Positions 1 to 10,664 of a stretch of 64,000 nucleotides of DNA are shown one piece after another. The notes beneath the pieces were generated by a model. The model was not told where the DNA came from, did not search any database, and saw only the letters and a list, made by a program, of their open reading frames with translations. Location: the NCBI GenBank assembly GCA_029168955.1, contig JAPDOI010000171.1, forward strand, positions 930,001-994,000, given 5' to 3'. The stretch's first letter is position 1. Every line of letters begins with the position of its first letter. The stretch is from Aplectana chamaeleonis. Lineage: Eukaryota; Nematoda; Chromadorea; Rhabditida; Cosmocercidae. Both the position numbers and the translations under genes were made by a program.

Positions 1-139
1 ATAAGTGTTTTTCATCCGCGGTCCACAAAAAGCAGTGTTTTTGCACTAGGGTCGACCCCACGAGTGCCTGAATATTTAGGTGGAGCACAGACTGTTTTTC
101 AAGACTAGTCAGTGAATCGCTGCCCACAACAATTTCCGC

Positions 140-275
140 CTTCTGAATCTGCTGTTGATGTCGACCGCAGAGGATTTTGAAGATGGGGATGTCAACCGAC
201 GAGAATCTCGAAGATGTGGATGTCGACCACCAAGAATTTTGAGAACGGAGGTTTTCGTGGATGTTGACTTCAGTA
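140..275. repeat. Degenerate 31-bp minisatellite, about 3 copies
   Basis: The phrase GATGTCGACC (or GATGTCAACC) starts at 157, 188 and 219, a 31-bp spacing. A diverged fourth copy begins near 260. Short open frames over this block on both strands follow from the repeat and I do not call them genes. Confidence 0.6.
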
Positions 276-653
276 CAAAAGCACTGCTTTCTGTGGAGCA
301 CCGGGCAAAGAGTTTTTTTTTGAAGGACGTCAACATGTTTAGACGAAAGTATAGCAATGACGTTGGTTTAAAAGGCTCCTGATCTCACCGTGTGCCTAAG
401 TCGGCTCTTCGGAGTCGGACCTGGAAAGTGGCCTCGAGACACTCACCAGAACATCCACTAGAAGATGGAGGATAGTTTTGGTTGCCGAGGGGTGGGAGAA
501 AGATCTCCCCACGGCTTGGGGGGGGGAGTGGTTCCCAACTGTCGGTCCATCTCGTCACGGTTCACGATGGGATGCACCCCACTGTGGAGCGTGGCGGTTG
601 GATCACCCATTTTGTGGGAACTTTCAGTACGGGTCGACCACGAGCAGAATGTT

Positions 654-788
654 CGTTGACCGCAAGTGTAGTCGGGCGTCACAACCACATCACCCGCGGT
701 CGACATCTGATCAAGTCGACCGCCGGAGAATAGTGCGTCGAGCGCTGGCCGTGCGGTTATGACGCCCGACGACACTTGCGGTTGACCG
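654..788. mobile_element. Small palindromic MITE-like hairpin
   Basis: The left arm begins TTGACCGCAAGTGTAGTCGG at 654 and the right end is its inverted copy (CGCCCGACGACACTTGCGG, about 758-782). Arms are about 32 bp with few mismatches and enclose about 70 bp. No coding capacity. The surrounding 1-653 is GTCGAC-rich unique-looking sequence with no supported gene. Confidence 0.5.
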
Positions 789-1149
789 GCATGTAGCTCG
801 GGGTCAACCCCCACGAGTGTCTGGGAATGAGCACCATGAGTATCAATCATCCACCGCGATTTCATAAACACCCTTATATTCTTGTCTGGACCTCTTCAAA
901 CAGGGCTGCTCGATCGATCAATACACTTTGTTTTTGGAGCCAATCGCACCAGCAATGCGCCATACTCGCAAAAACAAATCAAATGAAAAGGATCAATGCC
1001 TATTGAGCGTAAAATCTACGCTGACGATGTGCAGGAAATGCGCCGGAAATTTTATAGTGTGCACTATGTAATTGGATGTCTGTAGTCTAATTATGTGTCA
1101 GCATGGCTACACTAGAACAAAATGTCGAGTCGTGGCATCAGATACACGT
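789..1149. other. No recognisable feature
   Basis: I see no repeat, RNA gene or plausible exon here. Confidence 0.5.
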
Positions 1150-1470
1150 TTTTGAGTAACAGGACATGTCGAATCTATCAATATCCGACTCATTATCCGA
1201 GCCGAATCATGAAATTTTTCGGATATTCGGTATCCGAATCATTATCCGACTCATGACACATTTCTGTGATTCAGATTTGGAATCAAACGGATTTTGGTGT
1301 TTTTTCGTTGGATAGGATTTTGGATCACTCGGATTCTGACATTTTTTCGGTGAATCAGATTTCAAATCACTCGGATTTCAAGGTTTTTTCCAGTGATTCG
1401 GATTTTTAGTCATGAAAATTTCGGTTCACTCGGATGGATATCCGAAAATGAGTGGGTCGGATCCAATGTA
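1150..1470. repeat. Degenerate ATCCGA / CGGATTT-rich tandem repeat
   Basis: The stretch repeats variants of ATCCGACTCA on the left, then TCACTCGGATTT followed by a T-rich run about every 40-45 bp. The ends carry loosely inverted versions of ATCCGACTCATT, so it may be the remains of one TIR element. Divergence is high and boundaries are approximate. Confidence 0.45.
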
Positions 1471-1621
1471 TATTCTATCAAAAAGGGGCCTCCCAAGCGA
1501 AAGAGGTTTGGTTCGCGTCAGAAACGTTCCAACAAAAAGTGAACAATAGGCAAGTAGAATGAGGAGAGTCAACAAAAAGTGAACAATACTCTCTGAGACT
1601 GATTTTCTTGGCCTATACTTC

Positions 1622-1939
1622 TTAACAGCGAAAACAAACCGTTGTGGTATTTTACGAGAAAGAGTTTAGTGTCTTCCGGGAAAAGGGCTTCTATTCGTTC
1701 CACGAAATTTTACGGGAATACTCTTGCTCAAAGCTGTATTTCTATTCTATAGTTTTGCTTCTCCTTACAGCTAGACCTAACCGTCTATCTAGGTCTTTGC
1801 GACATCATCTTCTATTCTGATGGTAAGTATTAGGTTTATATACACATACATCTCAACGGTTCTCGCGTAGTCAGGACCATTTTTGGAGCCACAAAGTGCT
1901 TCCGTGTAAAACACCGCAACGGTTTGTTTTTGCTATTAA
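1622..1939. mobile_element. TTAA-flanked MITE, family B
   Basis: The ends are TTAACAGCGAAAACAAACCG at 1622 and the inverted CGGTTTGTTTTTGCTATTAA ending at 1939. Inverted similarity continues about 10 bp further (TATTTTAC / GTAAAACA). The element is about 318 bp, non-coding, and shares its right TTAA with the next MITE. Confidence 0.75.
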
Positions 1940-2425
1940 AGTCAGTGTCCACGATGAAACCATGTCTGTTTTTTCGGTGTAGATCGGCAGCTGCGGGGCC
2001 TACCGCAACCCTATCGTTGGAAAGACTAAGAAAAATGAGCTCGGAACGGTCCCCTACGGGCCCAAAGTTGGACACCCGTCAGCTCGTCACCCCCTGATGC
2101 ACTTTCCACGCCCACCGAGTGAACAAATGAAAGCTCGACATCTTGAGATGAGCGATGATTTCCAGTCATTAGCCCCGTTCTTCCCTTTATTCTCAAGTTC
2201 TCTGCTTACTCAGGTCAGCTCGCATACATCGGCTGCAAAAGACGGAAGTTACAAGCCTCGGACAACTCGTCCACCATGTTTTTTAGCTCATTTTTTGAGG
2301 GACCATAACTCCGTTCCTAGAAGGTCTTGTACGAATCCGAAAACATCATTGGAATCAGCATGGGACCGTCTTCAAGATAGACGAAAAAGCAGAAAAACGA
2401 TTCTTGTCGTGAACACTGCCTTTAA
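1936..2425. mobile_element. TTAA-flanked MITE, family A copy
   Basis: It begins TTAAAGTCAGTGTCCACGAT and ends with the near-inverse CGTGAACACTGCCTTTAA. Its interior shares long blocks (for example CCTCGGACAACTCGTCCACC near 2255) with copies at 6118-8039 and 25061-26425. A 126-codon open frame at 2097-2477 lies over it; the same frame is only partly open in other copies, so I do not call a gene. Confidence 0.85.
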
Positions 2426-2689
2426 GAAGTTTCGGCCAAGAAAATCAGTCTCAGAAAATATTGTTCAATTTTTATAGACTCTCCTCATCCTACTTGCCTA
2501 TTGTTCCCTTTTTGTTGGAACGTTTCTGACGCCAACCAAACCTCTTTCGCTTGGAAGACCCCTTTTTGATAGAATTGTTCACTTTTTCTTGATATTACAA
2601 AGTATTATCTCTGAAAATCTTCAATATTTTCGAAACAGCAAGGATTGATATGACAATCAGTAATTGACTTGTTGCGCACGCTACAAATG

Positions 2690-2850
2690 ACGCGCGACTC
2701 TCTTTCCTCGACGTCCTGATGACGTCATCAGATGCCTTGTGTACTTTACACGACATACTGATGACGTCATCACATGTCCTATGCACTTGGCACGACGTCC
2801 TGATGACGTCATCACATGCCCCATGCACTTTGATGACGTCATAAGAAAGT
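2690..2850. repeat. GACGTCCTGATGACGTCATC minisatellite, about 3 units
   Basis: Units of about 42-45 bp carry the palindrome TGACGTCA beside ACGTCCTGA, at about 2710, 2758 and 2802. Similar degenerate units lie at 18430-18665 and 38395-38720. TGACGTCA equals a CREB/ATF site, but here it is best read as part of the repeat. Confidence 0.6.
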
Positions 2851-3405
2851 AACACACTTGTTAGTCATTTTCTCTGTCCCTTCCCTAAGAAAAAGTACGT
2901 GTTTTATCGATATGATCTACCAACTGATAATATCACTTGATATGATAAGCAGTAATAAGTGAAGTAGTTAATGTTAAACAGTAAGTAACACACTTGTTAG
3001 TCACTTTCCTTGTCCCTTCCCATTGAAAAGTACAGATTACAACGGGTTTTAGCGATTTGATCTACCAACGGATAATATCACTTGATATGATAAGCAGTAA
3101 TAAGTGAAGTAGTTAATGTTAAACAGTAAGTAACACACTTGTTAGTCACTTTCCTTGTCCCTTCCCATCGAAAAGTACAGATTACAACGGGTTTTAGCGA
3201 TTTGATCTACCAACGGATAATATCACTTGATATGATAAGCAGTAATAAGTGAAGTAGTTAATGTTAGATAGTAAGCAACAAACTTGTTAGTCAACTTTCC
3301 TAGTCCCTTCCCATCGAAAAGTATAGCCTACAACGTGTTTTAGCGACTTCATCTTCTAACTGATAATATCACTTGATATGATGAGCAGTAATAAGTGAAG
3401 TAGTT
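2848..3405. repeat. 145-bp satellite, left block
   Basis: The marker ATGTTA(A/G)A recurs at 2971, 3116 and 3261, giving a 145-bp period. Each unit contains AACACACTTGTTAGTCAC, a CCTTGTCCCTTCCCAT block and GATTTGATCTACCAAC. The block stops at 3405 inside a unit where the RTE element starts, and resumes at about 4358. Confidence 0.9.
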
Positions 3406-4357
3406 CCCTCAGGACGCTCCCTTGTCGACCTGGAGTACGCCGACGACATTGTCTTAATCGCTGAAGACAACGCAAAACTGCAAAGGGTTGTGAACCTCGT
3501 TTCGAAGTATGCCGCAGCCTATGGACTTCGTCTTCGTCCCAACAAATGCAAGCAGATGTGGGTCTCTCAGAGGCATTCCTCGGGAGTTTGTGTGGACGGA
3601 CAACGTATCGAACTGGTGGACGATTTCTGATATTTGGGCTGTTTGCTGAAGAACGATGGTAGTTATGCAGCGGATATTCGACAACGATGTGCGAAAGCTA
3701 CGTCTGCATTTAATTTTCTAACCAAGTGTTTCTGGTCTACCACCATCGCGAAGGAAGTCAAGTTGCGCGTCTACCTATCCGCTATTCGCCCTATCATGAT
3801 GTACGGATCGGAGACGTGGGCAGCACCGAAAACGCAGATGGAAAGGTTGGATTGCACGGAGAGGAAGCTTTTTAGGCGTTTGCTTGGATATTTCTGGCCG
3901 CGTGTATGCCATAACGAAGACCTTTACAAGGAAATCGACGCAGTACATCAACGCTTGACACGAGGGAGGTGCCAGCATCTCCTAACGCCATCTCAAGCAG
4001 CAATGGAAAGTCGACTTCGACTGCTCGGGCATATACTAAGAAGAACGCCGGATCATCTCGTACAACACGCTTTAAGAATGCTTCCAAATCCTGTCTGGAA
4101 ACGACCACCTGGGCGTAGGCGAAAGTTCTGGACGGATGTGGTTAAAGAGGATTTAAAGTCACTCGGCATCGAAAGACAGTTCAGGCGCGATGTTTCGTTT
4201 CGCAGAAAATATAATAGTGACAGCTGGATGGAATGTGTTCAAATTGTGGCTGAAGACCGTGAAAAATGGACACGGCTGACTACTAGGACGGCACACCTCG
4301 GTGAAGATGCGGAATGACCGCGTCAGGCGAAAGCCAACCGATTAAGTCAAGTAAGTC
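3406..4357 (+). pseudogene. 5'-truncated RTE-type non-LTR retrotransposon (RT C-terminal half)
   Basis: The frame starting at 3406 encodes the reverse-transcriptase catalytic box LEYADDIVLIAED, then the thumb/C-terminal region typical of RTE elements: YLGCLLK, an R-Y-SAIRP segment, MYGSETWAA, RRLLGYFWPR, LRLLGHILRR, RPPGRRRKFW and a terminal AHLGEDAE. The codon before YLGC is TGA at 3628-3630, where the family normally has Cys, so the ORF is broken; the longest intact piece is 3634-4317. The 3' end is a GTCAAGTAA-type short repeat (4344-4360). Flanking satellite reads TGAAGTA on both sides, a plausible target duplication. The RTE endonuclease and most of the RT are missing, as expected for 5' truncation during target-primed reverse transcription. 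Strong similarity to hookworm RTE copies is from memory. Confidence 0.92.
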
Positions 4358-5247
4358 AAGTGAAGTATGTAATGTTAAACAGTAAGTAACACACTTGTTA
4401 GTCACTCTCCTTGTCCCTTCCCATCGAAAAGTACAGTTTACAACGTGTTTTACCGATTTGATCTACCAACTGATAATATCACTTGATATGATAAGGGGTA
4501 ATAAGTGAAGTAGTTAATGTTAAATAGTAAGTAACAAACTTGTTAGTCAACTTTCCTAGCCCCTTCCCATCGAAAAGTATAGCCTACAACGTGTTTTGGC
4601 GATTTGATCTACCAACTGATAATGTCACTTGATATGATAAGCGGTAATAAGTGAAGTAGTTAATGTTAAACAGTAAGTAACACACTTGTTAGTCACTCTC
4701 CTTGTCCCTTCCCATCGAAAAGTACAGCTTACAACGTGTTTTACCGATTTGATCTACCAACTGATAATATCACTTGATATGACAAGCGGTAATAAGTGAA
4801 GTAGTTAATGTTAAATAGTAAGTAACAAACTTGTTAGTCAACTTACCTAGCCCCTTCCCATCGAAAAGTATAGCCTACAACGTGTTTTACCGATTTGATC
4901 TACCAACTGATAATATCACTTGATATGATAAGCGGTAATAAGTGAAGTAGTTAATGTTAAATAGTAAGTAACAAACTTGTTAGTCAACTTTCCTAGCCCC
5001 TTCCCATCGAAAAGTATAGCCTACAACGTGTTTTAGCGATTTGATCTACCAACTGATAATATCGCTTGATATGATAAGCAGTAATAAGTGAAGTAGTCAA
5101 TGTTAAATAGTAAGTAACAAACTTGTTAGTCAACTTTCCTAGTCCCTTCCCATCGAAAAGTATAGCCTACAACGTGTTTTAGCGATTTGATCTACCAACT
5201 AATAATATCACTTGATATGATAAGCAGTAGTAAGTGGAGTAATTAAT
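4358..5247. repeat. 145-bp satellite, right block
   Basis: ATGTTAAA (or ATGCGAAA) occurs at 4373, 4517, 4663, 4808, 4954, 5100 and 5245, so there are six units of 144-146 bp. Units differ at AACACACTTG versus AACAAACTTG, which defines subtypes. Together with the left block this is one satellite of about ten units that existed before the RTE insertion. Confidence 0.92.
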
Positions 5248-5417
5248 GCGAAAGGGCGGAAAGTTGACCGTTTCGACATTTTTGAAAGAGTTTTTCTTGG
5301 AAATGTTAAATCGTGATGAAGCCTACTTGCTCGATCCCATTATCAATTCGTTGGTCTAAACTGTGCAGAATACTGAAATGGTGAGATGTGAGATTTTTCG
5401 CGCGTACGCTGCCTTGA
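5248..5417. mobile_element. Partial MITE, right end only
   Basis: It ends CGCGTACGCTGCCTTGA at 5417, matching the right end of the MITE at 26840-27402. The left part is lost against the satellite. The next MITE starts at the same TTGA. Confidence 0.5.
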
Positions 5418-6121
5418 AGGCAGTGCCCACGATTAACTCTGTTTTCAGGTTTTCAGTGGAAAACACAACGCTGGCAGATGGTGCAGGGTAAAGGGTCGAA
5501 GAAAGCGGCGAATACGGGCTACAAGTTGATAAAAACGGCCGAGAATAAAAGATTTTGATTGTCCAGTACGCCTAGTTTACCCGCCCCGCCCCTTACTCTG
5601 ACGAGCTTCCGGCACCCCGGACGTTTTCGATGGCGAATTTCCAAGCAACTCCGCCACGTCCAGCCTGATCGATTCGCACACATTTCGCCATTAGCGCACG
5701 CTCGCGGAAACAAGCAGGGCGCGTAAGCTCGTCCGAGTCCTGAACCTGTACATACGTTAGAAATCGCTATTTTAGCTCACTCTGAGCGTTTCGCTGTTCT
5801 TTCATTGTTCGTTGACTCACGGCCAGACAACCCCATTTTTGAGTCGAAGTCGAACATGATATTCATCGTGGGTGTTGGACGTTCAGGCCGAGAAGCCAGA
5901 TGGCAGAGAGGGAAGAGAGAGGATGAAAAACTAGTAAAAATTTGAAAACTAATACAATGTTTTGCACTTTTACGTTCCGGATGTTATTTCTTTGATCTTA
6001 AGCTTTTTACGCCTCAATTTGTTTGATGAATTAGTTTGATGACAAGAAGTAGCCTCCTCTGCGTCTCTACCCCGACTTCGACCTAAACGGCCACTGATTC
6101 ATCGCAAACAGTGCCCTTTAA
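5414..6121. mobile_element. MITE, family A/C variant of about 700 bp
   Basis: It starts TTGAAGGCAGTGCCCACGAT and ends ATCGCAAACAGTGCCCTTTAA. Its right half matches 43190-43507 (shared AGCCTGATCGATT-like and TTAGCGCACGCTCGCGGAAA blocks). No intact ORF. Confidence 0.7.
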
Positions 6122-6601
6122 AGGCACAGTCCAACCTCAAAATCGTGTTTCTGCTTTTTAGCCTTTCTTGAAAACGGTCCGACGCTGATTCCAATGATGT
6201 CTCTGGAATCGTGCAAGGCCTTCTGGGAACGGAGGTATGGCCTCTCAAAATTTGAGCTGCGGAAGCATGGTGGACGAGTTGTCCGAGACTTGTAACTTAC
6301 GTCATTTGCAACCGATGTCCGCGAGCGGACCTGAGTGGGTAGATAGACTGAGAATGAAGGCAAGAACGGGCTATTGGTCGGAAATCATCGCTCATCTCGC
6401 CACTGTTGAGCTCGCAAGATCGTAGAAGGGGCGTGCCAAAGTGGTTTCCGTGTGTGGGCGCCCCAGTGTGGCTTCCCCCTATATCTCGCTTATTCGGGGG
6501 ATTCGAGAGCTCGCACTTGGCAGCTGTCATATGGGGTGGGTCCACTTCATAATTATGTGGTTTTCTCAGATAAAGCCCCTAAGCTTGGACTGTGCCTTTA
6601 A
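6118..6601 (-). mobile_element. MITE family C, copy 1 (inverted relative to copies 2-4)
   Basis: Borders are TTAAAGGCACAGTCCAACCT and AAGCTTGGACTGTGCCTTTAA. The internal order is the reverse complement of the next three copies; for example GACGAGTTGTCCGAG here is CTCGGACAACTCGTC there. It shares TTAA at 6598-6601 with copy 2. Confidence 0.85.
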
Positions 6602-7078
6602 GGCACAGTTCAAGCTCACGGGCGAAATTTGAGATTTCCACAGAAGTGTGAAGAAAACTACCCCTGCCAAGTGCGAGCTCTCGATTCCTGCAAACAAGCG
6701 AGATATAGAAGGAAGCCACCCTGGGGCGCCTACATCGGGAAGCTACTTTGGCAGGCCCCTTTTACGATCTTTCAAGCTCAATAGTAGCGAGATGGCGAGA
6801 TGAGCAGTGTTTCTGATCAATAGCCCTGTTCTTCCCTTCATTCTCAGCCCCTCTCTTTATTCAGGTCGGCTCACAGCGGTTCCGAATGACGGAGGTTACA
6901 AGCCTCGGACAACTCGTCCACCATGCATCCATAGCTCATCTGAATATTCGAGGGGCCATAAATCGGTTCCCAGGGGGTCTTATACGACTGCGGAGACATC
7001 ATTAGAATCAGCGTGGAACCGTATTCAAGATAAGCAGGTAAACAGAAAAACGATCCTGCGGTTGAGCTGTGCCTTTAA
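6598..7078 (+). mobile_element. MITE family C, copy 2
   Basis: It starts TTAAGGCACAGTTCAAGCTC and ends GTTGAGCTGTGCCTTTAA. It contains the CTCGGACAACTCGTCCACCA block. The 158-codon frame at 6807-7283 runs across the border into copy 3 and is not a gene. Confidence 0.85.
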
Positions 7079-7558
7079 AAGCACAGTCCAAGCTCAGGAG
7101 CGAAATCTGAGATTTCCACATAATTGTGAAGTAAACCCACCCTATATAGCCCGTGCTAAATGCGACCTCTCAATTCCTCCGAATAAGCGAGATATAGGGG
7201 AAAGCCAACCCGGGGCGCCCATACCAGGAAGCCACTTTGGCACGCCCTTTTACAAACTTTCGAGTTCAACAGCGGCGAGATGAGCAATGGTTTTCGACCA
7301 GTAGCCCCGTTCATCCCTTTAGTCTCAGCTTCTCACTATATCCAGGTCAGCTCGCATAAATCGGTTGCAAACGACGGATGTTACGAGCCTCGGACAACTC
7401 GTCCACCATGCTTCTGTAGCACAATTTTTGAGGGGCCATAGCTTTGTTGCAAGGGGATTTTGTACGATTCCAGAGACATCATTGAAATCAGCGTGATGCT
7501 TTCTTCAAGAGAGGCAGAAAAGCAGGAAAACGATTCGGGGGTTAGACTGCGATTTTAA
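7075..7558 (+). mobile_element. MITE family C, copy 3
   Basis: It starts TTAAAAGCACAGTCCAAGCT and ends with TTAA at 7555-7558. Same orientation and internal blocks as copy 2. Confidence 0.85.
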
Positions 7559-8039
7559 AGGCGCATCCCAAGCTCAGGGACGAAATCTGAGATTTTTACG
7601 TATTTGTTAAGTGGACCCACCCCATATAACACCTACCTAGGGCGAGCTCTCAATTCCTCCGAACAAGCGAGATATAGGAGTAAGCTACCCTGGGGCGCAT
7701 ACATCGGGAAGCCACTTTGGCTCGCCCCTTTTACCATCTTTCAAGCTCAATAGTGGCGAGTAAAGCGGTGGTTCCCGAAAGATGACCCTGATTTTCTCTT
7801 CACTCTTACACTCTCTCTTCATTCAAGTGCGCTCGTATGCATCGGTGGCAAATGACGGAGGTTATATGCCCCGGACAACTCGTCCACCTTGCGTCCGTAG
7901 CCCAGATTTCGAGGGGCCATAACTCCGTTTTTAGGGGGTCTTGTACGATTCTAGAGACACCATTGGAATCAGCGTGATACCATTTTTAACATAGGCAGAA
8001 AAGCAGAAACACGATTCAGAGGTTAGACTTTGTCTTTAA
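7555..8039 (+). mobile_element. MITE family C, copy 4
   Basis: It starts TTAAAGGCGCATCCCAAGCT and ends GGTTAGACTTTGTCTTTAA. Same orientation as copies 2 and 3, and more diverged at its right end. Confidence 0.8.
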
Positions 8040-8656
8040 TGCGAATAATACTCTATCTAGGTGAAACTTCAGGGCGGCGAATTGTCTCGGCCTTCCCCAG
8101 ATGTGAGGCTGATTTCTAAAAAATGAATGGGATTTCCCGCATGCACGATGCTTTCAACTGAGGAACTGCACACCAAGATGTAGTAGATTACGCTCATCAA
8201 TGACTAGAATAGATCTTAATAGCACTGCAAGAGACAATGCCGCTTCTCCAATTTCCAGTTAGCCTCCAAATAAACCCAGGCTGAGCTCCAACCACTCCGA
8301 TATAAACCCCGGATTATTTGTGAGATTTGCACTTCATGTTAGTCTATCAGATATTGTTGGTTCATGTACATTTTCTCTAAGGGTTTGTAGCCAGTTGGAT
8401 TCAATTCTTCGGAAGGACAGTTTCTGGAATCTGTATCTTTCGCTTGTGTAAATACATGTCTAGAATGGGTGTAAACTATATACCAAGCGATTTGTAGTCG
8501 TCATTCAGAAGTGAAGGTGGGGCGTGGAATCCTGCGTTGAATGCAAATCTATTGCAGAATAGCGTATTGAGTCCCGGGCAGTCAAAGTGAGCACCACCTA
8601 TCGATCCGATCCAGTACCTCATGAGCTGCTAGAGAACTAGCGAGAGCAGCGAGATT
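8040..8656. other. No recognisable feature
   Basis: A+T-moderate sequence with no long ORF, tandem repeat or inverted ends that I could find. Confidence 0.5.
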
Positions 8657-9347
8657 TGTCAGACAGTCGTGGAGTAGTACGTCGGCACAATAGGGGTTAA
8701 ACTGCGTACAAAGAGGTCAGCGGCACCCTTGCTGCAGCTACTGCTATCAGCAGGAGCTGCTGCCTATCAGCAGCAGCTCCTACTGCTTGTTATCGGATTC
8801 AATCCCGTTGTTGATCCTGGCACGCGTGAGTTTGGCAGCCCCTTTCTCCTAGTGTCTGCTGATACTCCTCCTTATCAATTTGTCTGAAACTAGTGAACAC
8901 TGCAGCATCCTCGTCTACGACGGCGGCGACTATATAAGTCGGCCATTCTTATTGAGGGAGCAGTTGGCCGTTTGAGGCTTGTCCGAAAAGGTGACCCTGC
9001 ATCACTTTCTAGACGTCAATTTTGAACGTTGAGGGGAACGTCGCCATGGCCCATCGCAAGGTAAGCCTCCTCGTTATGGTCCGTGACGAAGATGATGTCC
9101 CTCTTGCGGACCTTGGCGAAGTTGGCCACCTAGCTGCGGGCCGTGAAAAGAATCATACCTCACACTACTGGAGAAGGTAATAGTTCAAATTCTTTCTTCG
9201 TGTGCAGAATAGGCTGTCAATGGCGAGGGCATGTGTCGTGATCATATGCTGCTGTTAGCAGCAGCTGCTGCTCGCAAAAAAGGATTGTATCCGATGTTTG
9301 CCCTGCGATGCATAGTGCCGACGTACTACCCCACGACTGTCTGAGCT
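8657..9347. mobile_element. TIR element of about 690 bp
   Basis: TCAGACAGTCGTGGAGTAGT with GTACGTCGGCAC (8658-8688) is inverted at 9313-9347 with one or two mismatches, giving arms of about 33 bp. The interior holds a CAGCAGCAGCTGCTG-rich segment and the dispersed repeat also seen at 19330-19645. A 44-codon frame from the ATG at 9046 has no recognisable domain. Confidence 0.6.
8698..8985 (+). repeat. Dispersed repeat, copy 1 (inverse of 19330-19645)
   Basis: Blocks GTTGATCCTGGCACGCGTGA, GCAGCATCCTCGTCTACGAC and the GCTGCTGC-rich run occur in the same order as the reverse complement of 19330-19645. Estimated length is about 280 bp. Confidence 0.6.
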
Positions 9348-10369
9348 CTTCCAGTAGCTATCGGTCTAACTTTAATTTGCGGTCTGCTCCAGTGCGATGA
9401 CTACGAAGGACGAAAGAACAACAGACCTGAAGAAACTTGTCCACAAATTTATCACCATTTAAACTCACAGCTTTGAAGGGCCATTACTTCGTTCGTGCTC
9501 AGATAAACTGACCGAGCGGCGCGCTGGCGAAATTGGGCACTCCAGGCGAGCAGTTGGCCGCCACCGCGCGTGCAGCCGGCAATTGGCCATGGTATGGTGG
9601 CGAGTTGAAGACGCGCTGGCAGTGCTGAAAGATGGTTGAGACTGCTGTCGACCCGCTGTCAGTCGGAAGCGTCAGATAGCCGCGATTTGGCGATCAGCTG
9701 GCAGTGTTTCTCGGTTGGCGGCGACCGGGTTTCAACTCGGCGACATGCTGGCGCTCAGTTGTCAACCCTTATCAGGCAAACTGATCGTGCGGATTGCTCG
9801 CCAGCTGATTGACAACGGGTCGCCAGCGCTATTTCCTGAAAAAATGTTGCTACGCTAGCTGATAATGATATGTTGAAGACAGTAGTAAGGTTGTGCAGGG
9901 CTGTATACTATAATGCCCCCCCCCGCTGGGGATAGCACTGAACCCCGAGTTAGTACAGTCTTCAGTGACAGTCGCCAAAAAGGATAGGATTGTTGTGGGC
10001 TCGACTACAAACAATAGTTTACGAGTTATAGCCTGCAATCAACTCGTACTACCATGATATATCATGTCTAACCTATGATAGGCTTCCATTCTCCTCAGTA
10101 TTACTCATTGTTGCATAGCCTACATAGCAAGCAGGCTGCACCTACACCTGCAAGACCCAGGTAAGTATCGTAGTGCTATTGCGGCGGGGGGCACTGCGGC
10201 GCGATGCACTTGGCTACGTCTATTTCACCTTTCCGCACTGAATTCGAGCACCTACCCGGGGTTTCGCTTCCCTGCCAAAATCAGGAGAGTCGTTGCGACA
10301 CAAAAAAATGGGCTTGGCCAAGTGCGATACCACAATGCCTCCCCGCCAAGATGGCACCAGTACCTTAGT
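9348..10369. other. Degenerate GCTGGCG-rich and other unclassified sequence
   Basis: From about 9500 to 9830 the sequence repeatedly uses GCTGGC and GCGACC motifs, as a worn minisatellite might. The rest shows nothing I can name. Confidence 0.35.
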
Positions 10370-10592
10370 AACCGACTTGGTTGTTGTTTGTGGTGGGACC
10401 TCCCTAGCTGTTGCGCATTTGGTTTTTTTACGCTAGTATCGTATTGAATCGTGGTGGGACCGCACTGACTGTTGCATATTGAGTCTCTTAAGCTTTATTT
10501 GTTACAATTTGTGGTGGACCCGTCTAGCAGTTGCATATTGGATCCTTTAACCTTTCTTGGTCACGGATCGTGGTCGGACCATCGTGGCTGTT
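10370..10592. repeat. Tandem repeat of about 60 bp, 3.5 units
   Basis: TGGTGGGACC or variants begin at 10391, 10452, 10512 and 10571 (spacings 61, 60, 59). Each is followed by a CTGTTGCATATTG-like block. Confidence 0.8.
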
Positions 10593-10664
10593 AAATCGAC
10601 GCGTAGAATGTGCGCGGGACTCAGGGACAACTAAGCAGCACTTTGTGAAAGTGGGCGGGGCGGG

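Larger units (their letters stand above)
1472..2575. mobile_element. Outer TIR element containing two nested MITEs
   Basis: The left arm (1472-1625) and the right arm (2422-2575) are inverted copies over about 150 bp. The outer end reads ATTCTATCAAAAAGGGG, and the AGAAACGTTCCAACAAAAAG and CTGATTTTCTTGGCC blocks recur in both arms. At the inner end of each arm lies the target CTTC-TTAA-GAAG, which two other elements (1622-1939 and 1936-2425) have entered. Without them the element would be roughly 300 bp, nearly all arm. No transposase is present, so it is a non-autonomous fold-back or MITE. The superfamily is undetermined. Confidence 0.8.

Noticed and set aside
2700..2850. TGACGTCA sites as CREB/ATF regulatory elements
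   Set aside because: They recur as part of a minisatellite unit with no gene nearby.
6807..7283. 158-codon ORF
   Set aside because: Crosses the border between two MITE copies and is not kept open in the other copies.
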